Shown here piece by piece: positions 18,256-28,189 of a stretch of DNA of 64,000 nucleotides (position 1 is the stretch's first letter; the number at the start of each line of letters is the position of its first letter). Below the pieces are notes generated by a model. The model was not told the DNA's origin. It saw only the letters and a list, made by a program, of their open reading frames with translations, and ran no database searches. A program made the position numbers and the translations under genes. Source of the DNA: Methylophilaceae bacterium 11 (lineage in GTDB: Bacteria; Pseudomonadota; Gammaproteobacteria; Burkholderiales; Methylophilaceae); the NCBI GenBank assembly GCA_000525025.1, contig JCKJ01000001.1:1922001-1986000 (forward strand), read 5' to 3'.

Positions 18256-18361
18256 GTGTGTAGACTCGTTTCTTAATGGATGAAATCATTATAAACCAGC
18301 CTAATCTTGCAAGCCGTTTCACATTTGTAAAAACGCTTAAATTTAGGTAGCTAAAATAAGG

Positions 18362-18682
18362 CTAGTTTGTTGTGTTCTGGTAAGTTTTATCTGAGTACAA
18401 CTCTTTGGCAAATGGGGTACTACAACTCTTGCCACTGGCAGAAGACTCCCATTTATCCAACAATTCTTTTTGGTAGCCAACGCCATGCTGCTTTTCCAAA
18501 TAGGCACGCACTTCAAACACGTCTGCAAATCCGTTGTGGTCTTTATCCATCAACGCCACCTGATCCTCTACCGAAGGACCAATATATTTGCCATTGGCAT
18601 CGGTCAGGTAATCCAGCATGCTCTCTGCCTGCACATTGGCAGAAGCGAGTAGCACGCCCAAAAAGTATAAACGTTTTAACAT
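18362..18682 (-). CDS. Small secreted protein with one EF-hand, between fumarase and acnB
   Basis: A 106-aa protein with a signal peptide (MLKRLYFLGVLLASANVQA) and one canonical EF-hand loop DKDHNGFADVFE (ligands at 1, 3, 5, 9 and 12). Two cysteines flank the rest, one in GKSCSTPF. The start at 18682 is chosen because it places a basic N-terminus before the hydrophobic core; an in-frame ATG at 18700 is possible. It sits between fumarase and acnB with gaps of about 93 and 106 bases, so it may be in the same long transcript. Function unknown. Confidence 0.65.
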   Translation of the reverse strand: MLKRLYFLGVLLASANVQAESMLDYLTDANGKYIGPSVEDQVALMDKDHNGFADVFEVRAYLEKQHGVGYQKELLDKWESSASGKSCSTPFAKELYSDKTYQNTTN

Positions 18683-18775
18683 GAGTTTCTTATCCGTCAT
18701 TTTACTTATAAGACCCATATTAAAACAAATCGTGCGGGCAAGCTATGTGACTTTTAACACATTAAAAATCATGGT

Positions 18776-20293
18776 TTACACTGCACGGATTGCTATTTTT
18801 TGCTGCCACTGCGCAGGGCCAGTTTTGTGTACCGATTCACCTTGTGCGCTGACTGCCACGGTGACTGGCATATCGACCACTTCAAATTCGTATATGGCTT
18901 CCATACCCAAATCTGCAAATGCGACTACGCGTGATTTTTTAATGGCCTTACTCACTAAATAAGCAGCCCCACCCACCGCCATCAAATACACGGATTGGTA
19001 GCGTGCCATCACCGCAAGCGCCTCATCTCCACGCTCTGCTTTGCCGATTGAGCCTAACAATCCAGTGTTCAGCATCATCTCAGTATAATCGTCCATACGG
19101 GTTGCGGTCGTCGGGCCAGCCGGACCAACCGCCTCATCACGCACCGCATCTACCGGGCCTACGTAATAAATAAAACGATTAGTGAAATCCACTGGCAATG
19201 CCTCACCGTTAGCCAGCATATTGGCAATGCGTTTATGCGCTGCATCACGCCCTGTTAGTATTTTACCTGTGAGCAATAGCGTCTCGCCCGCTTGCCAAGT
19301 CAGCGTATCTTCCTTGCTGATCGTGTCTACATTGACACGCCTTGCCTGCGCGCTCGGCTGCCAGTGTACATCGGGATAGATATCTAAATTGGGCGGTGCT
19401 AACTCTGCCACACCGGTACCATCCAACGTAAAGTGCACATGACGGGTGGCTGCGCAATTAGGGATAATCGCCACAGGCAAACTAGCGGCATGCGTTGGGT
19501 AATCCAAAATTTTTACATCCAGCACTGTCGTTAATCCGCCCAAGCCCTGTGCACCAATCCCTAGCGCATTCACCTTTTCATACAACTCCAAGCGCAACTC
19601 TTCGATACGAGACAGCTTTTCATTTTGCGCACCTTTGGCTTTTAACGCATGCATATCAATGGGTTGCATGAGCGATTCTTTGGCCAGTAACATGGCTTTT
19701 TCTGCACTGCCGCCTATGCCTATACCCAACATGCCAGGCGGACACCAGCCGGCCCCCATGGTAGGCACCACTTCCAGCACCCAATCGACAATACTGTCGT
19801 TAGGGTTCAACATCGCTAACTTAGCTTTATTTTCACTGCCACCACCTTTAGCGGCCACAGTGACCTCGACGGTATTGCCTTGCACCAACTCCACATGGGT
19901 AATGGCTGGGGTATTGTCTTTGGTATTTTTACGTCCACCAGCAGGGTCGTTCACAATACTGGCGCGCAACGTGTTATCCGGGTGTAAATAGGCGCGGCGC
20001 ACACCCTCATTCACCATGTCTTCTAGATTCAAATCAGTTTCAAACTGCACCTGCATGCCCACTTTAACAAACACCACCACAATGCCGGTATCCTGGCACA
20101 GTGGACGTTTGCCCTCTGCACACATGCGTGAGTTGGTTAAAATTTGGGCGATGGCATCTTTGGCGGCTGGCGACTCTTCAATCGCATAGGCATCACCCAA
20201 GGCTTGGATGTAGTCCTCTGGGTGATAGTAGGAAATATATTGCAACGCATCGGCGATGCTTTGAATAAAATCTTCTTGCTTAACGATAGTCAT
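18776..20293 (-). CDS. fumA: Class I fumarate hydratase
   Basis: A 505-aa iron-sulfur fumarase that interconverts fumarate and malate. The class I fold is shown by RPLCQDTGIVVVF (cluster cysteine), KGGGSENKAKLAML and the C-terminal beta domain (GPAGPTTATRMD). It is not the class II FumC type (no GSSIMPGKVN). Its ATG overlaps the stop of the acyl-CoA synthetase gene by four bases (ATGA), so the two are translationally coupled. In this block it links succinate dehydrogenase to malic enzyme. Confidence 0.94.
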   Translation of the reverse strand: MTIVKQEDFIQSIADALQYISYYHPEDYIQALGDAYAIEESPAAKDAIAQILTNSRMCAEGKRPLCQDTGIVVVFVKVGMQVQFETDLNLEDMVNEGVRRAYLHPDNTLRASIVNDPAGGRKNTKDNTPAITHVELVQGNTVEVTVAAKGGGSENKAKLAMLNPNDSIVDWVLEVVPTMGAGWCPPGMLGIGIGGSAEKAMLLAKESLMQPIDMHALKAKGAQNEKLSRIEELRLELYEKVNALGIGAQGLGGLTTVLDVKILDYPTHAASLPVAIIPNCAATRHVHFTLDGTGVAELAPPNLDIYPDVHWQPSAQARRVNVDTISKEDTLTWQAGETLLLTGKILTGRDAAHKRIANMLANGEALPVDFTNRFIYYVGPVDAVRDEAVGPAGPTTATRMDDYTEMMLNTGLLGSIGKAERGDEALAVMARYQSVYLMAVGGAAYLVSKAIKKSRVVAFADLGMEAIYEFEVVDMPVTVAVSAQGESVHKTGPAQWQQKIAIRAV

Positions 20294-21939
20294 CTTGAGC
20301 TTTTGCTGGTTGCAATATTCGGGCTAATATCTTTACGTAAAATTTTACCATTTTTTGTGCGTGGAAAATCTTTTGCCAAATACACCGTTTTGGGTGATTT
20401 ATAGGCTGCCAAGTGTTGTTTGCCATAGGTAAGCAAGTCATCCGGGGTCACTGCTGCATCTGGTTTAGGGATCACGTAAATCACCACTAGTAACTTGTCT
20501 TTTTCAAGCTCTTCACCTACTGCTGCACAATCCGCTACTGCAGGGTGCCCTTTGTAGACTCGCTCGATCTCATAAGGGGAGACGCGGTAACCAAAGCTTT
20601 TGATGATGTCATCCTTACGACCTAAAAACCAAATGTAACCATCTGTATCGTATTTGGCATAATCTCCGGTGAAAAAGTAGCCATCATGCTTGTATTTTGC
20701 AGTTTCTTCTTCTAAATTCCAGTAACTGAGAAATAAGCCTGGGTCATGATCTTTCACGCAAATCATGCCCTCTTCCCCCACAGCCACTGGTTGCATGGTT
20801 TCTGGATTCAGCAAATGAACCTCATGCCCTGGCTGCGGAAACCCCGCTGAACCCGGGCGAATTGGACGATATTTGCTTTGAGAAAGATAGTAAGAGAATT
20901 CACTCATGCCTACTGCTTCATAGATATCCAAGCCAAAACGATCACGCCACTGCGCAAGCACTTCATCGGAGAGGTGCTCCCCTGCGCTCATGTAGTGCCG
21001 CAAACTCGGGATATCGGCTTGTGTTGCACTTGTTTTTTGAATGAGCTGACGGTAAATAGTAGGCACGCCAATAAAAATGGTGGCTTGATGCTTTTGAATC
21101 AAATCCAGCCATTTCTGCGCATCATTCTTACCTTCATGCACGATGACCGTTTTACCTAAATAGAGCGGATCCATCAAACCGGTGCCCAGCACATATGTCC
21201 AGTTAAATTTGCCGGAATGCATGATACGGTCTTGTATCTGCTCGCTATAGTTAAACCAAAATTTTGCCGCTGGCTGACGCCCCAGCAAAGCACGGTGTGC
21301 ATGCAGCACCCCTTTGGGGTAACCCGTGGTGCCAGAGGTATACACCAAATAAGCCGGATCATCGGCTTTGGTCGTATGCGCTGGTGCTATCTTATCAATC
21401 GCCAGCATGCAATCTTCCAAGCGCTGCACGTTAAGTGCCGCCGCTTTCACCTCTGTCACGTTTTCTAGCTGCGTGACCAGCACATGGTTAAGGTTGGCAA
21501 TATCTGCCGCATTTTGTGTAATCTGCCCTGCCATCACATTCCAAGCAGCGGCATCTGTTACCAGCACTGTTGCGCCAGAATCTTTTGCCAGATACGCGAC
21601 TTCTTCTGCGGTAAGCAAAGTGGAGGTAGGCACAGAAATCGCCCCCATCTTCATGGCACCTAAAAAGGCAATCGGATAATCCAAACTATTAGGTAGACGA
21701 ATCAACACGCGATCGCCCACCTTAACCCCTAAGTTACGCAGCACTTGTGCAAACTGATCAGTACGCAGCGCCAGCTCTGTAAACGTAATGCTAGACGTGC
21801 CCAAGGTATCATCTTCTACAATCATTGCCACGGTTTCAGCGCGTGCCGTATTCAGGTGCGTATCGGTACAAGCCACGCCAATATTGAAGTAGCCTGGAAT
21901 GTTCCAAATCCATGGTGGAAAATCAGTGAATTTATGCAT
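20290..21939 (-). CDS. AMP-forming acyl-CoA synthetase
   Basis: A 549-aa adenylate-forming ligase that would activate a carboxylic acid to its CoA thioester with ATP. The P-loop-like motif is YTSGTTGYPKG, a middle block reads FFTGDYAKYDTDGY, and the C-terminal catalytic lysine lies in TKNGKILRKD. It is shorter than acetyl- or propionyl-CoA synthetase (about 630-650 aa) and closer in size to benzoate- or medium-chain-type ligases. The substrate is unknown; position suggests a short acid feeding the methylcitrate or mesaconate steps. The ATG at 21939 has a GGGG-type site 6 bases upstream and is preferred over a TTG four codons earlier. Confidence 0.85.
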   Translation of the reverse strand: MHKFTDFPPWIWNIPGYFNIGVACTDTHLNTARAETVAMIVEDDTLGTSSITFTELALRTDQFAQVLRNLGVKVGDRVLIRLPNSLDYPIAFLGAMKMGAISVPTSTLLTAEEVAYLAKDSGATVLVTDAAAWNVMAGQITQNAADIANLNHVLVTQLENVTEVKAAALNVQRLEDCMLAIDKIAPAHTTKADDPAYLVYTSGTTGYPKGVLHAHRALLGRQPAAKFWFNYSEQIQDRIMHSGKFNWTYVLGTGLMDPLYLGKTVIVHEGKNDAQKWLDLIQKHQATIFIGVPTIYRQLIQKTSATQADIPSLRHYMSAGEHLSDEVLAQWRDRFGLDIYEAVGMSEFSYYLSQSKYRPIRPGSAGFPQPGHEVHLLNPETMQPVAVGEEGMICVKDHDPGLFLSYWNLEEETAKYKHDGYFFTGDYAKYDTDGYIWFLGRKDDIIKSFGYRVSPYEIERVYKGHPAVADCAAVGEELEKDKLLVVIYVIPKPDAAVTPDDLLTYGKQHLAAYKSPKTVYLAKDFPRTKNGKILRKDISPNIATSKSSR

Positions 21940-22027
21940 GTATGACCCCAAAGTATCTTTTACTTATTTTTTCCCTAGTGCAAACAATCTACGTATTGGC
22001 GTTAACCCGCATCCCAAAAATTCAGAA

Positions 22028-22127
22028 TTTACCGATGAAGCGCAAGGCGCACAGCGCTCAGAAAGCGGGATGTACATGTAGTACATGAGCATTTTGAGCT
22101 CTGCGCAACATAGCGATTCGCGGTAAA
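22028..22127 (+). repeat. GTAC-apex intergenic hairpin, copy A
   Basis: Between the CoA-ester lyase and acyl-CoA synthetase genes. Outer arms TTTACCG (22028-22034) and CGGTAAA (22121-22127) are complementary. Inside are GCGCAAGGCGC, then a stem formed by CTCAGAAA and TTTTGAG, with apex GTACATGTAGTAC (22072-22084). It shares its inner words and layout with copies B, C, D and E. Orientation is assigned from GCAAGGC preceding the apex. Confidence 0.75.
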
Positions 22128-22136
22128 AATGCATTT

Positions 22137-23267
22137 TTATAAAAGCACGCCATAAGGCCAGTTCTGACGTACTACTTGTGCTGGCAATAATTGCAAGACA
22201 TGTAGGGCAAATTCCATATCGCTGGTTTTAAGTGCGCGCAACGCATGCGCACGTAGCAGCGTTTGCAAGGCTTTACCAAACATAGGCGGATCCAGCATCT
22301 CCCCTTCAAATTTAATGGCACCGCCTAGTAGCGCATCTGCCTCAATCGCTGCTTTTAAAATACTGACTTTCTGTGTGATATCCGTCGGTGATGGGGTATA
22401 AGCGGTTTTACACAAATGAATATGGCCTGGATGAATCACTTGTTTGCCTGTGAGCCCCATTGCAGCTTCTTTACACGCATGCTTGTACACCACACGTGAT
22501 TCGTTATCGCCATGCAAATCCAGCCAACGGCGGACATCATGTGGCTCTAAAAACTTCTCTGGCATGATGTTACTGCCAATGAGGGTTTCCACTCCGCCAA
22601 TCACGCCCTTACCTGCAATCCGTGCTTCAAATAGCAATTGGTTGATGAAGTAAAACAGCTCTTCAATCCAGTTTTCTGGGGTAATGTGTATCCCCATCGC
22701 TTTGGAGAAGTCATGGATACCAAACACCACATGTTTGACGGTGTTGTATTGCATTAAATCTGGTGCAATTTTGAGCGACTTTGGGTGCTCGATAATCGGC
22801 TGAATGGTGATGTTGGGATTAATGCTAATTAGAAAGCTGGATAAATCACGTACCTCTGCTGCACCATACGCTTCGCCTGCTTTCGCAAGCATCACCACAT
22901 CAATATATTCACCCATATCACGCACCAGCTTCATGTCTTCCTCGTACTCATCGGTACGGAAAGAGTTGGCACGAATGGCAATCGTCACGCGTTCATTGAT
23001 TTTTCTGAGCTGTGGCAGTTCTTTGCGCAGTAACTCGCGGCTCATTTCCTTTTGGCGGCAACCATCTTCCAAGTCAAAAATCAGCGTGTGCGCGTTGGTA
23101 AAATGCGCATGCTTTTTCATACGTGCAGAGGCTTGTTCCATGTCTTCATAAATACCCAAACTTGGGGCATATTTCACTGGCGGGTAATACAGTTGTATGC
23201 CAGGCCAGTAATCCCCCAAAGCGCGCGCATCCAGTGCTATAGGCTCTTCACCAATGTGCTGTATCAT
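22137..23267 (-). CDS. HpcH/HpaI-type CoA-ester lyase, long form
   Basis: A 376-aa member of the citrate-lyase-beta/malyl-CoA lyase superfamily, whose enzymes reversibly split CoA-linked hydroxy-diacids. The metal and CoA region is visible in LIFDLEDGCR, with IIEHPKSL for the conserved Glu block and GIHDFSKAMG for the Asp. It is longer than the usual 290-330 aa, with extra sequence at both ends (YYPPVKYAPSLG near the N-terminus). AGGAGG lies right before the ATG, which overlaps the sdhE stop by four bases. It is the first of three such lyases in this block; its substrate is unassigned. Confidence 0.82.
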   Translation of the reverse strand: MIQHIGEEPIALDARALGDYWPGIQLYYPPVKYAPSLGIYEDMEQASARMKKHAHFTNAHTLIFDLEDGCRQKEMSRELLRKELPQLRKINERVTIAIRANSFRTDEYEEDMKLVRDMGEYIDVVMLAKAGEAYGAAEVRDLSSFLISINPNITIQPIIEHPKSLKIAPDLMQYNTVKHVVFGIHDFSKAMGIHITPENWIEELFYFINQLLFEARIAGKGVIGGVETLIGSNIMPEKFLEPHDVRRWLDLHGDNESRVVYKHACKEAAMGLTGKQVIHPGHIHLCKTAYTPSPTDITQKVSILKAAIEADALLGGAIKFEGEMLDPPMFGKALQTLLRAHALRALKTSDMEFALHVLQLLPAQVVRQNWPYGVLL

Positions 23268-23551
23268 GCTTCCTCCTGTTGTTTTTGCGCACTGGCTAAG
23301 CTTAGTTTTTGCAATACACCTTCCAGTGCCGCCTCATGATTTACCCGTCCAACGCTTTGAATCATGGCCCAAAAATCGCCATCCGGCAGTTCCAGCATCT
23401 CATCAAACACTTCCATTTCTGCCAGTGTGAGACCGCCAAATTGCTCTTTTATAAAACGCTGCAAGACAATATCCAGCTCTAACATGCCACGCCTGCAACG
23501 CCAAGCTAAGCGCCTTTGTTCTGCATCTTGCATAATTTCTGCATTTAACAT
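23264..23551 (-). CDS. sdhE: FAD assembly factor SdhE (succinate dehydrogenase flavinylation)
   Basis: A 95-aa protein that helps attach FAD covalently to SdhA. The family signature RRLAWRCRRGMLELD is complete, including the RGMLELD motif needed for flavinylation. The ATG at 23551 is preceded by a GGGGGTGG site; the frame is open further upstream into sdhB, but that part is basic and unlike the family. It lies 37 bases after sdhB and overlaps the next gene by four bases, inside the sdh operon. Confidence 0.92.
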   Translation of the reverse strand: MLNAEIMQDAEQRRLAWRCRRGMLELDIVLQRFIKEQFGGLTLAEMEVFDEMLELPDGDFWAMIQSVGRVNHEAALEGVLQKLSLASAQKQQEEA

Positions 23552-23588
23552 CGTATCCACCCCCAACACATGACGCCTATATTTTTCT

Positions 23589-24341
23589 CTATAAGACTTT
23601 GATACCAAAAATCTTTTTACCGGTTTTAGACTTGGCTTCTTTGTTTTCTTTGGCACGCTCGATTTTTAAATCTTTAATTTTTGCAATGGCCGCATTTGGA
23701 TTCAGCTTTTTCGGGCACACATCCACACAGTTCATGATGTTGTGGCAACGATACAAACGATACGGATCTTCCAGATTTTCCAAACGCTCTTCTTCTGCTT
23801 GGTCGCGCGAGTCTGCAATAAAACGATAGGCCTGCATCAATCCTGCTGGTCCAACAAACTTATCAGGGTTCCACCAAAAACTTGGGCAAGATGTTGTGCA
23901 AGCACCACACAAAATACATTCGTACAAGCCATCTAATTTCGCACGGTCTTCTGGGCTTTGCAGACGCTCGGTTTCCGGCAGTGGATCGTTATTTTCCAAA
24001 TAAGGTTTAACGGAGTTGTAATGATCAAAAAACTGCGTCATGTCCACCACCAAATCGCGAATCACTGGCAAGCCCGGCATAGGGCGCAACACAATGGGCT
24101 GCTCTAAATCCGCTAACTTGGTAATACACGCCAAACCATTTTTGCCATTGATATTCATCGAGTCACTGCCACACACCCCTTCGCGGCAAGATTTACGCAA
24201 ACTTAAGGTGTCGTCTACTTGTTTGATACGCACCAACGCATCCAGTAACATTTGGTCGCTGTCTTCCAATGCAATATCGTAGTCCTGCATATAAGGCTTT
24301 TTATCGACATCGGGGTTGTAGCGATAGATGGAGAATTTCAT
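23589..24341 (-). CDS. sdhB: Succinate dehydrogenase iron-sulfur subunit
   Basis: A 250-aa subunit that carries electrons from the flavin to quinone in complex II. All three cluster regions are present: CREGVCGSD...C for [2Fe-2S], CILCGACTTSCP for [4Fe-4S] and CHNIMNCVDVCP for [3Fe-4S]. The ATG at 24341 lies one base after the sdhA stop, so translation is coupled. An in-frame upstream extension of 12 residues is rejected because it would overlap sdhA and is not family-like. Confidence 0.97.
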   Translation of the reverse strand: MKFSIYRYNPDVDKKPYMQDYDIALEDSDQMLLDALVRIKQVDDTLSLRKSCREGVCGSDSMNINGKNGLACITKLADLEQPIVLRPMPGLPVIRDLVVDMTQFFDHYNSVKPYLENNDPLPETERLQSPEDRAKLDGLYECILCGACTTSCPSFWWNPDKFVGPAGLMQAYRFIADSRDQAEEERLENLEDPYRLYRCHNIMNCVDVCPKKLNPNAAIAKIKDLKIERAKENKEAKSKTGKKIFGIKVL

Positions 24342-24342
24342 A

Positions 24343-26103
24343 CTAATACACCCTTTTCTTCGGCTCAAACGATTCAACAGTCAGCGGCTTTAATCGCACT
24401 GGCTTGTATACCAAGCGATTGCCTTCCTTGTAATGCAATGAATGTGTGAGCCAGTTTGCATCGTCTCGCTCTGCAAAGTCTTCACGCGCATGTGCACCGC
24501 GACTCTCCTTGCGATGTTCAGCCGCATGCATGGTGGCCACAGCCGCTTCCATCAAGTTATCTAGCTCCAAAGCCTCGATACGTGCGGTATTGAATACTTT
24601 ACTTTTATCTTTGATTTGCAAATGCGGGATGCGCTTGGCTACCGCATCAATTGCGCTGACACCTGTTGTTAGCAGTTCAGGGAATCTAAATACGCCACAG
24701 TGTTTTTGCATGGTTTTGCGCATATCGGCACCCACTTCGGCCACGCTCTCGCCATTCTGTTGACTTTCCAGACGCGCAATGCGTGCAAGGGTTTTGTCTG
24801 TGGCGTCACTGGGCAATGGTTTGTGCGCTTTGTTCTCACGAATTTCGCTCAACATTTTATCGCCAGCCGCTTTGCCAAACACCACTAAATCCAACAGTGA
24901 ATTGGAACCCAAGCGATTAGCGCCATGCACGGACACGCATGCACACTCACCTACTGCATACAACCCATTGACGATTTGCTCTGACTGTCCATCATGCAAG
25001 ACCACTTGGCCATCTAAATTGGTGGGAATACCGCCCATCATGTAATGCGCAGTCGGTACGACCGGAATTGGATCTTTAATAGGGTCTACATTGGCAAAGG
25101 TTTTCGCGATTTCGCGAATACCCGGCAGACGTTTGTTGATAACCTCTTCACCCAAGTGGTCTAGTTTTAGATATACGGCATCTTTGTATTTACCTACACC
25201 ACGGCCTTCTTTGATTTCTGTCGCAGTTGCGCGCGAAATCACATCGCGACTGGCTAAATCTTTGGCGTTTGGTGCATAACGCTCCATAAAGCGCTCACCT
25301 TCAGAATTCACCAAATAGCCACCTTCGCCACGTACGCCTTCCGTAATCAACACACCTGCATTGAGTACGCCTGTAGGGTGAAATTGCCAAAATTCCATGT
25401 CCTGCAACGGCAAGCCTGCACGTGCCGCCATGCCCAAACCATCGCCGGTATTAATAAACGCATTGGTGCTGGCCTGAAAAATACGACCTGCGCCACCGGT
25501 AGCAAGTAAAGTGGATTTGGCGTGAATTAGATGCAAATCGCCAGTTTCGATTTCCAGCGCAATTACCCCTAATACATCGCCATCGGTATCGCGAATCAAA
25601 TCTAGCGCAAACCATTCAATCAAAAATTGCGTATTGGCGCGCACATTGCGTTGATAGAGGGTATGCAACATGGCGTGGCCAGTTCTATCTGCCACCGCAC
25701 AAGTGCGAGAGATCGGTTTTTCACCAAAGTTTTGTGTCATGCCGCCAAATGGACGCTGAAAAATCCGCCCATTGTCTAAACGGTCAAATGGCATGCCAAA
25801 ATGCTCTAACTCAATAATCGCTTTGGCCGCATTTCTACACATAAACTCAATCGCATCTTGGTCACCCAGGTAGTCGGAGCCCTTGATGGTGTCATACATA
25901 TGCCACAGCCATTTATCCTCGGCCACATTGCCTAATGCTGCAGCAATGCCGCCTTGCGCTGCCACAGTATGAGAGCGCGTTGGGAATACTTTGGATAGCA
26001 CCGCCACCTTGGCACCAGCCTCAGCCAACTGTAGCGAGGCGCGTAAACCTGCGCCACCCCCGCCAATAATGACTGCATCAAATGTATGTTGTTGGATTGT
26101 CAT
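24343..26103 (-). CDS. sdhA: Succinate dehydrogenase flavoprotein subunit
   Basis: A 586-aa catalytic subunit oxidising succinate to fumarate. The FAD dinucleotide motif is [15 protein letters not shown] near the N-terminus, the covalent FAD histidine is in [11 protein letters not shown], and the substrate site is in HPTGV. The start MTIQQHTF at 26103 lies 5 bases after the sdhD stop; an upstream in-frame start would overlap sdhD. It belongs to the order sdhC-sdhD-sdhA-sdhB-sdhE. Confidence 0.97.
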   Translation of the reverse strand: MTIQQHTFDAVIIGGGGAGLRASLQLAEAGAKVAVLSKVFPTRSHTVAAQGGIAAALGNVAEDKWLWHMYDTIKGSDYLGDQDAIEFMCRNAAKAIIELEHFGMPFDRLDNGRIFQRPFGGMTQNFGEKPISRTCAVADRTGHAMLHTLYQRNVRANTQFLIEWFALDLIRDTDGDVLGVIALEIETGDLHLIHAKSTLLATGGAGRIFQASTNAFINTGDGLGMAARAGLPLQDMEFWQFHPTGVLNAGVLITEGVRGEGGYLVNSEGERFMERYAPNAKDLASRDVISRATATEIKEGRGVGKYKDAVYLKLDHLGEEVINKRLPGIREIAKTFANVDPIKDPIPVVPTAHYMMGGIPTNLDGQVVLHDGQSEQIVNGLYAVGECACVSVHGANRLGSNSLLDLVVFGKAAGDKMLSEIRENKAHKPLPSDATDKTLARIARLESQQNGESVAEVGADMRKTMQKHCGVFRFPELLTTGVSAIDAVAKRIPHLQIKDKSKVFNTARIEALELDNLMEAAVATMHAAEHRKESRGAHAREDFAERDDANWLTHSLHYKEGNRLVYKPVRLKPLTVESFEPKKRVY

Positions 26104-26108
26104 CGCCA

Positions 26109-26459
26109 CTAATTCATCTTTATCAAAATCGTTACCATCCAAATCAAATCTACGATCAGTGCTAGCTCTACCAGCAACTGCATATAAGACCTGACGACCA
26201 CATTGAACACATAATCTTTCAGCACATCACGCACACCTAGCCAAGCATGCATGGTCAAACAAATCCAAAACAACAAGGTTGCCAACCGCCACCACCAAGG
26301 GCTAAAAAAAGCATGCCATTCTGCATAGTTGGCAGGCTGTTGAATCGCCACCAGCAACACAAGCACCAAGGTGTATATCGCCATCGCCACTGCGGACAAG
26401 CGCTGTGTCAACCACTGACGCATGCCCGGATAGCGATCGGTAAGCAACTCAATCAACAT
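26109..26459 (-). CDS. sdhD: Succinate dehydrogenase membrane anchor subunit D
   Basis: A 116-aa inner-membrane anchor with three hydrophobic helices and the motif [15 protein letters not shown], whose histidine and Asp-Tyr pair belong to the heme b and quinone site. It follows sdhC by 6 bases and precedes sdhA by 5. Confidence 0.93.
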   Translation of the reverse strand: MLIELLTDRYPGMRQWLTQRLSAVAMAIYTLVLVLLVAIQQPANYAEWHAFFSPWWWRLATLLFWICLTMHAWLGVRDVLKDYVFNVVVRSYMQLLVELALIVDLIWMVTILIKMN

Positions 26460-26465
26460 AAGCTG

Positions 26466-26855
26466 CTACCAGATGCACCAAGCAAATACCAACACGGCCA
26501 CACCGACCAAGCCCAATACCACACGGCTTGAAAAACGCGCTTTCTGCAAACTCGTCATCCAATGTACATCCATGGCCAAGTGACGGATTCCCGCAAAGAA
26601 ATGATGAAAAAACGCCCAAGCCAAACCAATTAATATTAGTTTGAACGCCCAATGCTGTAAGCCGCTTGCAATCGTCAGGTATTGCGCTTCACTTGCCAGC
26701 GATTGTTGCAACACCCATAACACTGCAGGCAGCATTAAAAACAGCATCACCCCACTTGCGCGATGCATGATGGAAACCACAGCATTGATCGGCAAACGAA
26801 TCGTCAACAGATTCAGATTTTTAGGCCGCTTTTTGATCGGCTTGTTTGCAATCAT
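26466..26855 (-). CDS. sdhC: Succinate dehydrogenase cytochrome b subunit
   Basis: A 129-aa membrane anchor with three helices. SIMHRASG near residue 30 is the SdhC signature, and HHFFAGIRHLAMD holds the heme b histidine. Its ATG overlaps the malic enzyme stop by four bases (ATGA), so malic enzyme and sdhC are expressed together. Confidence 0.94.
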   Translation of the reverse strand: MIANKPIKKRPKNLNLLTIRLPINAVVSIMHRASGVMLFLMLPAVLWVLQQSLASEAQYLTIASGLQHWAFKLILIGLAWAFFHHFFAGIRHLAMDVHWMTSLQKARFSSRVVLGLVGVAVLVFAWCIW

Positions 26856-28045
26856 TCTGCCGCCTCTGCTACTGCCGTGGAGACATACTTCATCAATCGT
26901 GGGTCAAACGGTTTGGGAATAATGTAATCCTTGCCAAAACTCAATGCGCTTAGCTGGTAGGCTTTTAACACTTCTTCCGGTACCGGCTCACGTGCCAACG
27001 CACTCAAAGCTTTTGCTGCGGCAATCTTCATGTTCTCTGTGATTTTTTTTGCTTTAGCGTCTAAGGCACCCCGGAACAAATAGGGAAAGCACAGCGCATT
27101 ATTCACTTGGTTAGGAAAATCACTGCGGCCAGTCGCCATGATCAAATCATCGCGCACTGCGTGGGCTAAACTAGGCAACACTTCAGGGTCTGGATTTGCC
27201 AAAGCAAATACAATGGGATTGCTGGCCATGCCCTTAATCAACGCAGGATCCAGCGCATTTTTGGCAGATACCCCGATAAACACATCCGCATCGGGCATCA
27301 CATCGGCTAACACTTTATTGTTAGAAGGCACTACGGCCAACTCACGATTGTTGTCGTGTAAATCTGGACGATTGGAATCCAATACACCACTTCTATCTAC
27401 CATGGTGATATTGGTCGCACCCATTAACTTGAGCAGTTTTGCACAGGAACAACCCGCCGCACCCGCGCCTAAAAACACAATCTTGGCGCGGGCTAGCGTT
27501 TTGCCTTGGAGCTCTAAAGCATTGAGCAGTGCAGCAGCTACAATGACTGCCGTGCCATGCTGATCATCATGAAATACCGGAATATCCAGCCGTTTTTTTA
27601 GTTCGTTTTCAATATAAAAACAGTGCGGCGCTGCAATATCTTCTAAATTAATACCGCCAAATGTAGGCGCAATATTCACCACGGTTTGAATAAACTCGTC
27701 TGGCGTTTTCGCATTGACTTCAATATCAAATACATCAATACCGGCGAATCGTTTGAACAACACCGCCTTGCCTTCCATCACCGGCTTACTGGCTAAGGCA
27801 CCCATATCGCCCAAACCTAGTACCGCAGTACCGTCGGTAATCACCGCCACCAAATTACCTTTGTTGGTATATTTGTAGGCATTGGCAGGGTCAGCATGAA
27901 TTTCACGTACAGGCTCTGCTACGCCTGGAGTATAGGCTAAAGACAAATCATCCTGCGTGGCACATGGCTTGCTGGAGTCCACGCTTAGTTTTCCCGGTGT
28001 CGGAAATTGGTGATAGTCCAAAGCGCGCTTTTTTAAATCGTCCAT
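26852..28045 (-). CDS. NAD(P)-dependent malic enzyme, short form
   Basis: A 397-aa enzyme that oxidatively decarboxylates malate to pyruvate and CO2. The N-terminal half ([37 protein letters not shown]) matches the MaeB class, and the Rossmann motif is [15 protein letters not shown]. It lacks the C-terminal phosphotransacetylase-like domain of E. coli MaeB (759 aa). Cofactor choice is not readable with confidence. It heads the sdh operon after a 144-base gap from gntR, and would close a path from succinate to pyruvate through SDH and fumarase. Confidence 0.93.
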   Translation of the reverse strand: MDDLKKRALDYHQFPTPGKLSVDSSKPCATQDDLSLAYTPGVAEPVREIHADPANAYKYTNKGNLVAVITDGTAVLGLGDMGALASKPVMEGKAVLFKRFAGIDVFDIEVNAKTPDEFIQTVVNIAPTFGGINLEDIAAPHCFYIENELKKRLDIPVFHDDQHGTAVIVAAALLNALELQGKTLARAKIVFLGAGAAGCSCAKLLKLMGATNITMVDRSGVLDSNRPDLHDNNRELAVVPSNNKVLADVMPDADVFIGVSAKNALDPALIKGMASNPIVFALANPDPEVLPSLAHAVRDDLIMATGRSDFPNQVNNALCFPYLFRGALDAKAKKITENMKIAAAKALSALAREPVPEEVLKAYQLSALSFGKDYIIPKPFDPRLMKYVSTAVAEAAE

Positions 28046-28189
28046 TGCTTATTCCAATTGGTAGATATTTTAATTTTCAACTATTCGACAATCAGTGCTT
28101 TTCAAAATTTACTGCAGCTAGGCGGGTGAGTGCAGACAGTGCAACTGGCACGGCAAGCGAACTCAACAATGCTGATGAAGATTTTTCAA

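Noticed and set aside
28046-28189. A separate promoter for malic enzyme in the 144-bp gap after gntR
   Set aside because: The gap is AT-rich but I could not find a convincing -35/-10 pair, so no promoter is listed; malic enzyme and sdh may be read from the gntR promoter or from one I cannot see.
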